Below the pieces are notes generated by a model. The model saw only the letters and a program-made list of their open reading frames with translations, did no database searches and had not been told where the DNA came from. Below, in pieces: positions 45,745-55,101 of a stretch of 60,414 nucleotides of DNA. Numbering within the stretch: position 1 is the first letter of the stretch; every line of letters begins with the position of its first letter. The translations under genes and the position numbers were made by a program. This DNA is from an uncultured Bacteroidota bacterium (GTDB lineage: Bacteria > Bacteroidota > Bacteroidia > Flavobacteriales > Flavobacteriaceae): assembly GCA_913062555.1 (NCBI GenBank), contig CAJXVU010000021.1, positions 1 to 60,414 on the forward strand, given 5' to 3'.

Positions 45745-47703
45745 TTATTCATAAGACAGTCCAAACCCGAAAGGATATAACGGATTTTCAGAATCATAGG
45801 GTACATCTTCCAATTGCTTAAGTACCGCTTCCCAGGTAGAAGGAAGTTCAAATGGTAACTTAGCAGTTGGATTAATTTCGCCAAATAATACATCTGCCAA
45901 TACCTCATCGGAGGTTCCAAACTCCGCAATCAACCCTTTACTCGCCTCACTAATTTCGGTAAGTATGGTTGGTCGCTCTAAATTTGCAACTACTATTGTT
46001 GGTTTTTTATTTATTAAATCAAGCATTACTTTTTTCTCTTCATCAGAATAATATAATCTTCCCTGATGGAAAAACTGCTCTAACAAATATTCACTTCTAG
46101 GATCAAATGGAGTTAAAGTCCGCAACACAATCACATCGGCGTCCTCTGCATTAGATACAACCTCTCCGTATTGATTAAACACACTGGTATCCAACATCCC
46201 TTCAGCATATATTTTTGTGCCCTTTTTCAATGGCAGAATATTGTCATTCTTTAAAAGAACAGTAGACTTTCCTTGTGCATATTTACCTCTGATTCTAAAA
46301 GCTTCTTTTCCCGATATTTTTCCAGCCGCATTTTCGTCAACATAGGGGTTATCAAATAATCCCAATCTAAATTTATCTTTTAGGATTCGTTTTACTGAAG
46401 TGTCAATGCGATCCATAGAGACCTCACCAGAATTAACCAGTTCCATGATTAACTCAGGAGACGCTTCACCTCCAAATTGATCACATCCAGCATCCAAGGA
46501 CTTTTTAACACGTTGTAAAGGCGTTAAATCTTCAACTCCCCAAGCTCTGGCTTCACCCATTGCACTTTTTGTAATAACATTCCAATCCGTACAAACAACT
46601 CCTTCAAAACCAAGTGAGTCTCTCAATAACTCTTGAATTATTTTTCGATTAAAAGCGAAGGCTACATTCTCATCTCCTTGATCCACAGGAATTCCATAAT
46701 ACGGCATAATCTGAGCCGTTTTTGCAGGAAAAGCACCATTGATAAAGGGTTTTACATGATAATCAAAATTATTTCCAGGGTAGGTCTGTTCTTTTCCATA
46801 TGGAAAATGTGGATCTTCACCATCCTTTTGTGGTCCTCCACCAGAAAAATGTTTGGTCATGGTAGCTACACTATTTCTTTTGAGCGAATCACCCTGAAAA
46901 CCTAATACATATGCTTTAGTCATTATAGATGATAAATCGGCATCTTCACCAAAAGTACCATTCGTTCTTCCCCATCTAGGTTCCGTCGCTAAATCGGCCA
47001 TTGGGTGTAACGCCAAGGTCACTCCTATTGAGCGATATTCTTGCCTTGCTATATCTCCAAACTCCCTTACCAGTACCGTATCTCTAGAAGCCGCTAAGCC
47101 TAAAGAAGTTGGCCACTGTGAAAATGCTGGTGTGTATAATGCGGCGCCAGGATTACCCTCAGTACCATGTCTAGGATCGGTAGCAATGGTAATTGGAATT
47201 CCCAATCGTGTTTTCTCAGCCAATTTTTGAACATTATTATTAAATTTTGCCATGATACTTGCATCATAAGAATTGATAATATTAAAGCTATTCATTTTTC
47301 GTTTGGCTATCATATCAGAATTCCTCGATATGAATAAGTTCAACATCAAATCAAGAGGATTTGTTGACAAAAACGGGGTGTTAAATGGATCTCCATTAGA
47401 GCGCATTCCAGTCATGGTAATAAACATTGTTCCGGCCTTTTCCTCAATATTCATTTGTGAGACAAGGTCATCAACTCTATCATCCAAACTAGCATTGACA
47501 TTTTCATAAACATCACGTTTGCCATTTTTATTCAAATCACGAAATTTTTGTCCAGATTCTACTAAAACTGGAGCTTCATCACCAAGCAATTTGTATTCAC
47601 TTCTTACTTTTCGTGCCGTGTTTAAATAAAACACAAACCAAGCAACTACTAGCAAGCCTACAAGAATGCCTAGTACTTTTAAAATGATTCTAATTATTTT
47701 CAT
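45745..47703 (-). CDS. Glycoside hydrolase family 3 enzyme, membrane-anchored
   Basis: A 652-residue enzyme from ATG 47703 (the longer frame to 47721 runs through an inverted repeat). An N-terminal helix (about 5-25) anchors it, then a GH3 TIM-barrel (about 55-430) with the nucleophile D373 in VVCTDWN and TMTKHFSGGGPQKDGED, and the C-terminal alpha/beta sandwich with AEFGTSDEVLADVLFG. Beta-glucosidase or related exo-activity is likely. It is divergent from a Nudix-type regulator with palindromes in between. Confidence 0.9.
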   Translation of the reverse strand: MKIIRIILKVLGILVGLLVVAWFVFYLNTARKVRSEYKLLGDEAPVLVESGQKFRDLNKNGKRDVYENVNASLDDRVDDLVSQMNIEEKAGTMFITMTGMRSNGDPFNTPFLSTNPLDLMLNLFISRNSDMIAKRKMNSFNIINSYDASIMAKFNNNVQKLAEKTRLGIPITIATDPRHGTEGNPGAALYTPAFSQWPTSLGLAASRDTVLVREFGDIARQEYRSIGVTLALHPMADLATEPRWGRTNGTFGEDADLSSIMTKAYVLGFQGDSLKRNSVATMTKHFSGGGPQKDGEDPHFPYGKEQTYPGNNFDYHVKPFINGAFPAKTAQIMPYYGIPVDQGDENVAFAFNRKIIQELLRDSLGFEGVVCTDWNVITKSAMGEARAWGVEDLTPLQRVKKSLDAGCDQFGGEASPELIMELVNSGEVSMDRIDTSVKRILKDKFRLGLFDNPYVDENAAGKISGKEAFRIRGKYAQGKSTVLLKNDNILPLKKGTKIYAEGMLDTSVFNQYGEVVSNAEDADVIVLRTLTPFDPRSEYLLEQFFHQGRLYYSDEEKKVMLDLINKKPTIVVANLERPTILTEISEASKGLIAEFGTSDEVLADVLFGEINPTAKLPFELPSTWEAVLKQLEDVPYDSENPLYPFGFGLSYE

Positions 47704-47759
47704 TGTGTTATTTTTACACAATAGTACAAAATATTTTCAATTTGTACAAATCACACAAT
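47702..47759. promoter_or_regulatory. Candidate operators between GH3 and Nudix regulator genes
   Basis: Two inverted repeats share this 77-bp gap: ATTGTGT/ACACAAT (47702-47722, 7-base spacer; overlaps the GH3 start) and GTACAAA/TTTGTAC (47724-47747, 10-base spacer). A further ACACAAT is at 47753-47759. They are good candidate binding sites for the adjacent regulator. This is inference. Confidence 0.5.
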
Positions 47760-47768
47760 AAAGTTTCT

Positions 47769-47776
47769 TAAATTTG
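47769..47776 (+). promoter_or_regulatory. Minus-7 element of the Nudix regulator gene
   Basis: TAAATTTG is a perfect TAnnTTTG element ending 5 bp before the GTG at 47781, again suggesting a very short or absent leader. Confidence 0.45.
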
Positions 47777-47780
47777 GTTT

Positions 47781-48551
47781 GTGAAAAACGAATCAATTTT
47801 AGATAAATTTGAAGAAAGCTTAGAGGATTTTATTCCTTCGCTTTCAGTAGATTGCGTAATACTTGGTTATCAAAATAGCGCATTGCATGCTTTAGTTCTC
47901 CGTTGGAAGGACACCAATAATTGGTCTCTACCAGGCGGATTTGTAAAAAAGGCTGAAGATTTAGATCATTCTGCTTTTCGTGTTTTAAAAGACAGAACGG
48001 GTTTAGACATTTCTTTTTTAAAACAACTTCATGTATTTGGTAATAAAAACAGAAGAGACATCCCGGCCTTGTCAACTCAGTTGAAAGAGATGAATGCATC
48101 TCCTAAAATAATACAGTGGTTCCAACAACGTTTCATTAGTGTTACCTATCTAGCTTTGGTCAATCCAGAATCTTTTATTCCAATACCAGATTATTTGAGT
48201 GAAGCATGTGAATGGTTGCCTATAAAGGATATCCCGCAGTTATACTTTGACCATAATGAAATGATCGCAAAAGCAAAAGAGTACACAGCAACTCAGATAA
48301 AGTACCAGCCTATTGGCTTAATGCTCTTGCCAGAAAAATTTACTATGAAAATGCTTCAAAAATTATATGAAGTCATACTTGACAAGCCCTTAGACCGTGG
48401 TAATTTTCAAAAAAAGATTCTGAAATTAGATATATTAACTAGACATGAAAAACAAATGAGTGGTGCTGCACATAAAGCCCCTTTTTTATATTCGTTCAAT
48501 ACCCCTAAATATTATGAATTTCTAGAAAGAGGCATTGGTTTACTTAGTTAA
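47781..48551 (+). CDS. Nudix-domain transcriptional regulator (NrtR/AraR-like)
   Basis: A 256-residue protein with a Nudix-like domain (about 20-150; SVDCVILGYQ, WSLPGGFVKKAEDLDHSA) and a C-terminal winged helix (about 165-245; FTMKMLQKLYEVILDKPLDRGNFQKKI). The Nudix box lacks the REUXEEXG glutamates (RVLKDRTG), so it likely binds an effector without hydrolysis, as in NrtR and the Bacteroidota sugar regulator AraR. Divergence from GH3 suggests a sugar-responsive switch. The start is GTG. Confidence 0.88.
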   Translation: MKNESILDKFEESLEDFIPSLSVDCVILGYQNSALHALVLRWKDTNNWSLPGGFVKKAEDLDHSAFRVLKDRTGLDISFLKQLHVFGNKNRRDIPALSTQLKEMNASPKIIQWFQQRFISVTYLALVNPESFIPIPDYLSEACEWLPIKDIPQLYFDHNEMIAKAKEYTATQIKYQPIGLMLLPEKFTMKMLQKLYEVILDKPLDRGNFQKKILKLDILTRHEKQMSGAAHKAPFLYSFNTPKYYEFLERGIGLLS

Positions 48552-48594
48552 AGACTATGTGTTTTTGTAAAAATAGCTTTTACCTTATATTCAT

Positions 48595-50748
48595 TTATAG
48601 ATTATCAAGTTGATTGCTCTTTTTATCCTCACTAATTGTCCAAAAGAATCCAACAAAAAAGAATTGGTCTGCTGCTGGTTTTAAAGCTCTTCGATTAAAA
48701 TTACCATTCAAATCAGGTGTATTGGCATATTGATAACCATTAATATTTTTAAATCCAAAAGCATTATTTATAGAAAAATATAAAATCTTTTGTTGTGATA
48801 TTAAATAAGCCCAGTTCAAACTTAAACTATTATAAGTCTTAGTTTTTTGATTTAAAAACCCGTCCAAATTAGGATTAGTATAGCTACGTCCAGATGCAAG
48901 GGCATAGCTAAATCCTACCTGACTTTTCCAATCACTGATAAAGTACTTCCCAACCACCGATAAGTTGTGTGTATTTGCAAAGTTTGGTTGTGCCTCCATT
49001 GAATAATTTCTGTATTTACGCTTCGTATCTAAATACGAATAGCTGACCCAGTAATCAATGTTTCTAATTGTTTTACTGTCTCTCCAAAACAAGTCAAGGC
49101 CTTTTGCAAATCCATGACCATTATTTGCAATTGTAGTATCAAAATCTACGAATTCAGAATCATAGGTAATTAAATCTTTATAGTTTTTGTAATATGCTTC
49201 TGCCCTAAAAATTCGCCCATCGTCATTCAATTGATAATTCAAAATATAATGTGACGTATTTTGTGCTTTCAACTCTTGATTAAACTTTAAAACATTACTC
49301 ATGGGGTTTTGATAGAAGCTTCCATAAGCTAAAGACACCTGCCCTTTTTTGGAGGTTTTATATGCTAACGAAACTCTGGGAACAATCGTAAAATCATTAA
49401 ACATTTCACTATACTCAGCCCTCACTCCTACTTTCGTTGCTAATTTTTTAGAAAAGAATATATCTGCTTCCGTAAATGCTGCTGCAATATTATTATTATA
49501 GCCAAAATGTACTGGTGCTATTGATGAATTTGAAAATTTTTCGTCAAATTTAGTTGCGAAATATTCCGCTCCAAAATTGAGTTTAAATCGGTTACTAAAA
49601 CGCCTTTTAATCTTCATTTTTGCATGAATACTGTGCTCTACATCATTTATATTATTGTCTAGAAAACTAATTTTTTCATCACTATTGGTATAACTTAATC
49701 CTCCAAACACCGTCCAAACTTCATTAATCATGCCTTGATAACTTCCATTAAAATATAGATTGTCATTTTTCAATTTAAAATGAACCCCTTCATTATAGTT
49801 TATATCCTCCTGAGTAAGCTCGAAATTAGTAGCATCAAAAGCAGCATACAGTTTCAAGATACCATTGTCAAATTTTTGTCTGAATACCGTTTCTCCTGAA
49901 AAACCTTCATAAGGTTTCTTCCAATCATTTCGATCTGAAAACACAGCATTATAGGGTGCCAAGTTGATATAAGATCCATTAAAACTTAAAGAACTTGAAT
50001 TCCATTTTTGCGTATTTCCCAGCGTTGCTCCTACACTCATAATACCAATATCTGTTTTTTCCTGATCCGGTTCATCAATGGTATTTAATAATAAAATACT
50101 TGAGAGTGCTTGCCCATACTCCGCCGAGTACCCTCCAGTAGAAAAGGTGATTCCATCGAATAGAAATGGAGAATAACGCCCACGTGTTGGAGCATTATTA
50201 GTGGTTGGCGTGTAAGGCGTGAACACACGAATACCATCAATAAATATTTGTGTTTCTTCAGCTTCTCCTCCACGGACAAACAAGCGACCATCTTCAGCAA
50301 CTGTCGTTGTACCTGGTAATGTTTGCAAAGCCCCTACAAAGTCACCCAAAGCACTTGCCGTAGTTACTACATCCAATGGCTTTAATACGGTTACTTTGCT
50401 ATTATCTCCTGCTGCAAATGTTCCAGCCGATAGTACCACAGCATCCAGCGCATTGACATCTTCGCGAAGTTCAATTTTTAAATCCTTCATGAAAGAGATA
50501 TCCCCATACATGGTGAATGTTTCATAGGACACATAGGATGCTATTAATTTTTGAGATCCTTTTTCATCTGTTTCAAATAAAAACTTCCCGAATTCATCAG
50601 TGGTTGCCCCATCGTAAGTGCCTTCTAAGTAGACATTGGCACCAATAATTGGAACTCCTTTAATATCTGTTACAATACCGTTAATGGTTGATTGAGCGCT
50701 TAAATTAAGACTCAGTGCAATAAATAATATGCTTAGTAGTGATTTCAT
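48595..50748 (-). CDS. TonB-dependent receptor
   Basis: A 717-residue outer-membrane receptor starting MKSLLSILFIALSLNLSAQ at ATG 50748; the frame is open to 50871 but the extension hides the signal peptide. It has a carboxypeptidase-like domain (about 20-105), a plug (about 110-225, RLFVRGGEAEETQIFIDG) and a barrel. No SusD gene follows. Cargo could be an iron complex, vitamin or glycan. It converges with the Nudix regulator. Confidence 0.92.
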   Translation of the reverse strand: MKSLLSILFIALSLNLSAQSTINGIVTDIKGVPIIGANVYLEGTYDGATTDEFGKFLFETDEKGSQKLIASYVSYETFTMYGDISFMKDLKIELREDVNALDAVVLSAGTFAAGDNSKVTVLKPLDVVTTASALGDFVGALQTLPGTTTVAEDGRLFVRGGEAEETQIFIDGIRVFTPYTPTTNNAPTRGRYSPFLFDGITFSTGGYSAEYGQALSSILLLNTIDEPDQEKTDIGIMSVGATLGNTQKWNSSSLSFNGSYINLAPYNAVFSDRNDWKKPYEGFSGETVFRQKFDNGILKLYAAFDATNFELTQEDINYNEGVHFKLKNDNLYFNGSYQGMINEVWTVFGGLSYTNSDEKISFLDNNINDVEHSIHAKMKIKRRFSNRFKLNFGAEYFATKFDEKFSNSSIAPVHFGYNNNIAAAFTEADIFFSKKLATKVGVRAEYSEMFNDFTIVPRVSLAYKTSKKGQVSLAYGSFYQNPMSNVLKFNQELKAQNTSHYILNYQLNDDGRIFRAEAYYKNYKDLITYDSEFVDFDTTIANNGHGFAKGLDLFWRDSKTIRNIDYWVSYSYLDTKRKYRNYSMEAQPNFANTHNLSVVGKYFISDWKSQVGFSYALASGRSYTNPNLDGFLNQKTKTYNSLSLNWAYLISQQKILYFSINNAFGFKNINGYQYANTPDLNGNFNRRALKPAADQFFFVGFFWTISEDKKSNQLDNL

Positions 50749-50853
50749 TAATATAGTTTTGTTCGTTTTTGATTGATGGGTCAAAATTGCACCAAGAACC
50801 TGAACTCTTAAACTTATAATGACCGAATTGTAAAAATTTAAGGACGAATTGAA

Positions 50854-50861
50854 TATATTTG
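50854..50861 (+). promoter_or_regulatory. Minus-7 element of the lysoplasmalogenase gene
   Basis: TATATTTG matches TAnnTTTG. A TTG at 50828-50830 could belong to the -33 element. The predicted leader is about 10 bases. Confidence 0.45.
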
Positions 50862-50877
50862 AGACAAACAACTCACT

Positions 50878-51552
50878 ATGACGCTTTCAAAAGCTGAAAA
50901 ATCATTTACCCTATTATTCTTTCTAATTGTAATTGCTGAACTTATTTGTGGTAGTATTCAAAGCCTATCTCAGTTGCATTACATCACAAAACCATTAATT
51001 CTTATCGTATTAATGGTTTTCTTTTGGAAACACAGTATTCATTTAAGTCTAAAAACGAAAACGACAATGGTCTTTGCATTAATGTTTTCTTTACTGGGAG
51101 ATATTTTACTCATGTTTGTAGCTGTTTCTGCCAATTACTTTATAGGTGGATTGGTAGCTTTTTTGTTAGCTCACATCATGTATGTTTTTACCTTTTTAAA
51201 ACAGCGCTCATCGCGTAAAATAAAACCCGCCTTTTTAATTGTTGTGCTGGTCTACGCTATTGGACTTTTATATGTTCTATATGATGGCCTTGGAGATATG
51301 CTGATTCCTGTCATTGTGTATATGACTGCAATATTAATTATGGTCATTTCTGCATCATTACGTAAAGTTGCTGTGTTGAATAACAGTTACAACCTTGTAT
51401 TCATGGGTGCTTTATTCTTTATGATTTCAGATAGTCTACTTGCCGTGAATAAATTTTATCAGGCCATTCCCCTTTCGAGTATTTTAATAATGACTACCTA
51501 TGCCTTAGCACAATATTTAATCGTTAGAGGGATATTGAAGCACGAAGATTAA
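50878..51552 (+). CDS. Lysoplasmalogenase family (YhhN/TMEM86) membrane protein
   Basis: A 224-residue protein of about eight helices. FSLLGDILLMF, FLLAHIMYVFTF and the late FMISDSLLAVNKFY contain the conserved acidic and His residues of the YhhN family, some of which cleave the vinyl ether bond of lysoplasmalogens. Enzyme activity in this host is inferred only. It converges with the AraC gene. Confidence 0.87.
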   Translation: MTLSKAEKSFTLLFFLIVIAELICGSIQSLSQLHYITKPLILIVLMVFFWKHSIHLSLKTKTTMVFALMFSLLGDILLMFVAVSANYFIGGLVAFLLAHIMYVFTFLKQRSSRKIKPAFLIVVLVYAIGLLYVLYDGLGDMLIPVIVYMTAILIMVISASLRKVAVLNNSYNLVFMGALFFMISDSLLAVNKFYQAIPLSSILIMTTYALAQYLIVRGILKHED

Positions 51553-51564
51553 TTCTGTTTAATA

Positions 51565-52440
51565 TTATTGGTAGCCCTTTTTAAATTCTAAAGGTGTCGT
51601 ATTCGTTTTTGTTTTGAACACTCTAGAAAAATATGCATAATCCGAATAGCCTAAAATATCTGCAATTTCTGATAACGAATTTTTAGAATGAACCATCAAT
51701 CGTTTCGACTCCAGTATTACACGTTCAGTAATTAAATCGCTTGTTGTTTTACCAACGGTAGCTTTAACAATTCTATTCAAATGTTTTGGAGTGATATGTA
51801 CTTTATTTGCATAAAATTTTACTGATTTTTCTGTTTTATAATGTGTGTTTATTGCCTTTTCACAGGCTCTTAGTGTTTCAATATAAGTCGACGACGATTT
51901 GTTTATATTGGGTTCAGAAGCCACATAATAGCGTGCCAAATCTATATAAGTTGTATTTATTAGGCTCGAAATTTTTTGCTTTTTAAATGGAAGATCCTCA
52001 TAATATTCGCTGTTAAGATCTTTAAATCGAGATTCTAACAAAAGCATTTGATTAGGTGTTAATGTAAGTGCAGGGATACTTTCATAAGCATAATAAAATG
52101 GAAATTGTTCCAGTTTACTTTTCGAAAAATGAAGTTCATAAAAATCTTGAGTATGAAAGAAAATATAACCTTCTGGTAAATTGTTGAATTTCCAATAGTG
52201 GGTCTGACCAGGTTTTAAAAAGAACACACTCCCTGGTTGTACCTCATAAGTATTGAAATCTATTTCATGAATACCTGTTCCTTTTGAAAATAAAACACAA
52301 AGGAAAAAATCATGACGATGTGGTTTATGAAAGAAATTTTCATTTTGTTTCAAATGCCTTCGCAAATCATTACTATAAAAATCAGATAGAGGAACCTCTT
52401 GCTCGAACTGTTTAATATTTAAGATTGGTATTGATTTCAT
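51565..52440 (-). CDS. AraC family transcriptional regulator
   Basis: A 291-residue regulator with an N-terminal cupin sensor domain (about 30-130, PHRHDFFLCVLFSKGTGIHE) and two C-terminal helix-turn-helices (about 190-290, ending LGYSDYAYFSRVFKTKTNTTPLEFKK). The effector is unknown. Its neighbours (lysoplasmalogenase, DUF983) give no clear hint of targets. Confidence 0.92.
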   Translation of the reverse strand: MKSIPILNIKQFEQEVPLSDFYSNDLRRHLKQNENFFHKPHRHDFFLCVLFSKGTGIHEIDFNTYEVQPGSVFFLKPGQTHYWKFNNLPEGYIFFHTQDFYELHFSKSKLEQFPFYYAYESIPALTLTPNQMLLLESRFKDLNSEYYEDLPFKKQKISSLINTTYIDLARYYVASEPNINKSSSTYIETLRACEKAINTHYKTEKSVKFYANKVHITPKHLNRIVKATVGKTTSDLITERVILESKRLMVHSKNSLSEIADILGYSDYAYFSRVFKTKTNTTPLEFKKGYQ

Positions 52441-52511
52441 AAAACGTAATTATGTCCTAAAAGTACAAAATTTGGCGAATAAATGATGAGCAATAATTTA
52501 AAAATATCCTA

Positions 52512-52519
52512 TAAATTTG
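52512..52519 (+). promoter_or_regulatory. Minus-7 element of the DUF983 gene
   Basis: TAAATTTG is a perfect TAnnTTTG element, 22 bp before the ATG at 52541, a usual short leader length. Confidence 0.5.
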
Positions 52520-52540
52520 TAGGCTAATCTTGAATGCAAT

Positions 52541-52894
52541 ATGTTGAAACTAATACCAATTCTAAAAGGAAAATGCCCTCGATGTAAAGAGAAAAACATC
52601 TTTAGATCGAATGGTCATTCGTTATTATTTCGAATTCCTGAAATGTATAAAACGTGTGAAAACTGCAAATTTAAGTTTGAAAAAGAACCGGGCTTTTTCT
52701 TTGGAGCTATGTTTGTGAGTTATGCTCTTGCTGTTGGTGAAATTATTGCACTTTTTTTAATTTCCTATTTTGTTTTAAAGCTATCCGTTTTATATACATT
52801 TTGCACAATAGTACTGTTTGCGATTTTGTGCAGCACGGTAAATTTTAAACTTTCTAGGACCATCTGGATCTATCTCTTTTATAAAAAAATGTAA
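52541..52894 (+). CDS. DUF983 family protein
   Basis: A 117-residue protein with two zinc-type CxxC knuckles (CPRC at about 13-16 and CENC at about 38-41), the motif KEPGFFFGAMFVSYAL, and two helices (about 57-80 and 86-103). This is the DUF983 layout. The role is unknown, though some members sit beside cytochrome oxidase genes elsewhere. Confidence 0.9.
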   Translation: MLKLIPILKGKCPRCKEKNIFRSNGHSLLFRIPEMYKTCENCKFKFEKEPGFFFGAMFVSYALAVGEIIALFLISYFVLKLSVLYTFCTIVLFAILCSTVNFKLSRTIWIYLFYKKM

Positions 52895-52912
52895 TTCTAA
52901 ATACAATTATAT

Positions 52913-53299
52913 CTATTGCTTTTTCTTGTAATTTTTCCAAAAGTCACCACCTTGAATGCTTAGCGTATCTTTAATAACCCTGAATGGCATTTTAATTCTA
53001 TTCTCAAATTCAATAGTATAAATCACATCTGCACCATTAATTCTGCTTTCATCAACAATATACTTTGATTCCAATACAATGCTATCATTCACTTTCTTTA
53101 TGTAAGTCCAATCTGTTTTAAACTCAACCGACTCAACATCTTGAGCACTGGGATACCAACAGCCACCGGTGAATCCGCCACAACTAGAAACCCAATCCCA
53201 TGTTCCAACTAAACGTGAAGTATTTGTTTTACTTACACCAGCTGAGCTACAAGAAAACATGCTATATGAGCATAGTAGAATAAATATTATTTTCCGCAT
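52913..53299 (-). CDS. Small lipoprotein of unknown function
   Basis: A 128-residue lipoprotein (signal ending SMFSCSS). After a short linker comes RLVGTWDWVSSCGGFTGGCW, a pattern seen in lipocalin-like small lipoproteins of Bacteroidota, with two cysteines that could form a disulfide. I recognise no specific family. Confidence 0.75.
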   Translation of the reverse strand: MRKIIFILLCSYSMFSCSSAGVSKTNTSRLVGTWDWVSSCGGFTGGCWYPSAQDVESVEFKTDWTYIKKVNDSIVLESKYIVDESRINGADVIYTIEFENRIKMPFRVIKDTLSIQGGDFWKNYKKKQ

Positions 53300-53416
53300 T
53301 AGAGTCTATTTTTAGTGTGAAGCATTAATTAATAATTGGTCGATATCATTAAACGTACCAAGAGTTTTCCTTATCAGTTCAAGAATCTTGCCAATAATTC
53401 CTACATCTACATCTCC

Positions 53417-54694
53417 TTAAACTTCCTTTTTAAATGGTCGAATTATAAGTCGTGCAGCTTTATCAAAATTGATATAATTATAACTCCAGTTAAAAAATAC
53501 AATCACTCGGTTACGGAATCCTACCAGAGACATGAGATGAACAAACATCCAAACAAACCAAGCAAAAAACCCAGCAAACTTAAAACGATGTAAATCTACT
53601 ACTGCTTTATTACGACCAACAGTTGCCATGGAGCCTTTATCCCTATATGTAAATGGTTTCAGAGGTTTTCCATTTATTAAATTCTTAAGATTCTTCCCTA
53701 AAAGATAGCCTTGCTGAATGGCTGGTTGCGCGACTTGTGGATGGCCAAAAGGATACGATTCAGTAGCCATAGCAGCAATATCTCCTAATGCAAAAATATT
53801 AGTATAGCCTTCAACTTGATTAAAACGATTTACTTTATAACGATTGGAACGTTCCATAAGTGCATTAGCTTGTAGTCCATTTACAGGTGCACCTATAACT
53901 CCAGCAGCCCAAATAAAAGTTTCGGATTGAAGTTGTAAATCCGAATTCGTAATGACCGTTTTGCCATCATAATCTTTTACAATCGCATTACAATGTACGT
54001 GTACCCCTAGTTTTTTCAAAAACTGCTCGGCCTTTTTAGATGCGTGTTCACTCATTGGAGGCAATACTCTTGCGTTCCCTTCTATTAAATGTATTTGCAT
54101 AGCATCAGCATCCAAATCTGGGTAATCACGTGGTACAATATGGTTTTTCAATTCGGCAATTGCTCCTGCCAACTCTACCCCTGTGGGGCCACCACCAACA
54201 ATCACAAAATTCAATAAGGCCTTACGCTCCGCTTCTGAATTTGCAATAGTCGCTCTTTCAAAATTCTGTAAAATAAGACTTCGAATATTTAAAGCTTGTG
54301 GCACTTTTTTCATTGGCATACTATGAGTTTCAATAGCCTTATTGCCAAAATAATTCGTCTTTGTTCCAGTAGCGATTACCAAGTAATCATAACTCAGCGT
54401 TCCAATATTAGATTCAACAATATTATTTTCAGTATCAACACGAGTTACATCAGCCAATCGAAAAAAAGAATGCCGATGTTTTTTAATGATTTTTCGAAGT
54501 GGATAGGCAATAGAATCAGGTTCTAATCCTGCAGTAGACACTTGATATAATAAGGGTTGAAATGTATGATAGTTATGCTTGTCTAAGAGCACAACTTGAA
54601 TTTTCTTATTAGCCAATTGTTTTGCCATGCTAATCCCAGCAAATCCACCGCCAATAATCACAACTCTAGGTAAATTAGATTCAGGTATATTCAT
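53417..54694 (-). CDS. NAD(P)/FAD-dependent oxidoreductase, type II NADH dehydrogenase-like
   Basis: A 425-residue flavoprotein from ATG 54694 (10 codons into the open frame; TATTTTTG at 54712-54719 is its likely minus-7 element, so the earlier start would lie upstream of transcription). RVVIIGGGFAGI binds FAD, LNFVIVGGGPTGVELAGAI binds NADH, and IFALGDIAAM completes the FAD site. The C-terminal helices (about 360-420) would attach it to the membrane. It would feed electrons from NADH to menaquinone without pumping. Confidence 0.92.
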   Translation of the reverse strand: MNIPESNLPRVVIIGGGFAGISMAKQLANKKIQVVLLDKHNYHTFQPLLYQVSTAGLEPDSIAYPLRKIIKKHRHSFFRLADVTRVDTENNIVESNIGTLSYDYLVIATGTKTNYFGNKAIETHSMPMKKVPQALNIRSLILQNFERATIANSEAERKALLNFVIVGGGPTGVELAGAIAELKNHIVPRDYPDLDADAMQIHLIEGNARVLPPMSEHASKKAEQFLKKLGVHVHCNAIVKDYDGKTVITNSDLQLQSETFIWAAGVIGAPVNGLQANALMERSNRYKVNRFNQVEGYTNIFALGDIAAMATESYPFGHPQVAQPAIQQGYLLGKNLKNLINGKPLKPFTYRDKGSMATVGRNKAVVDLHRFKFAGFFAWFVWMFVHLMSLVGFRNRVIVFFNWSYNYINFDKAARLIIRPFKKEV

Positions 54695-54840
54695 AGTGAC
54701 ATTATCTATAACAAAAATAAACAATGTTGAAGATTTAATATAAGAGCGAACCCTTTATATTTGTATACAACTATAACTAACTACTATCATGAATCTGTTA
54801 ATCTCAAGTGCACAATAAAATCTAGAACAAACATTGAAAG

Positions 54841-55030
54841 ATCTGGGGTCACAAACTTCTTTTTAATGATGTTTGCTGCAAAAGTATTAATCGGTACAAC
54901 CACTGAATTATTCTCTAACACCAATATAATTGAAAAAGCTAAAACTGAATTTATTAAATGCCGAGGCACCGATTTTAACTACATTTCACTACTGGGTAAC
55001 CGCGCTCCAGCATTAGATTATAGAAATTAA
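54841..55030 (+). pseudogene. Remnant of an M20/AbgB-like amidohydrolase C-terminus
   Basis: From 54866 the frame reads MMFAAKVLIGTTTELF, then EKAKTEFIKCRG and LLGNRAPALDYRN before a stop. This is how AbgB-like amidohydrolases end. Just upstream, in another frame, GGT-CAC-AAA encodes the GHK that precedes MMFAAK in such enzymes, so a frameshift is visible. Nothing of the remaining 400 or so residues is present. A promoter-like TATATTTG lies at 54756-54763. Confidence 0.5.
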
Positions 55031-55053
55031 TTAATATTTATTTTGACTTCTGC

Positions 55054-55058
55054 GTAAC
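55054..55058 (+). promoter_or_regulatory. Possible ECF-type -35 element
   Basis: GTAAC followed by GTTTT, 44 bp before the sigma gene start, resembles the GTAAC -35 core of many self-regulated ECF sigma factors. No convincing -10 was fixed. Confidence 0.25.
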
Positions 55059-55101
55059 GTTTTATTATTTAAAGCTACTTACAGTTAACTAACTTATCAC
55101 A

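Noticed and set aside
50749..50871. 41-codon extension of the TonB receptor gene
   Set aside because: It would bury a clear signal peptide that begins at ATG 50748.
54761..54865. Upstream part of the 54761-55030 open frame as a real gene
   Set aside because: The first 35 codons have no protein-like pattern; similarity to amidohydrolases begins at 54866 and the GHK motif is in another frame.
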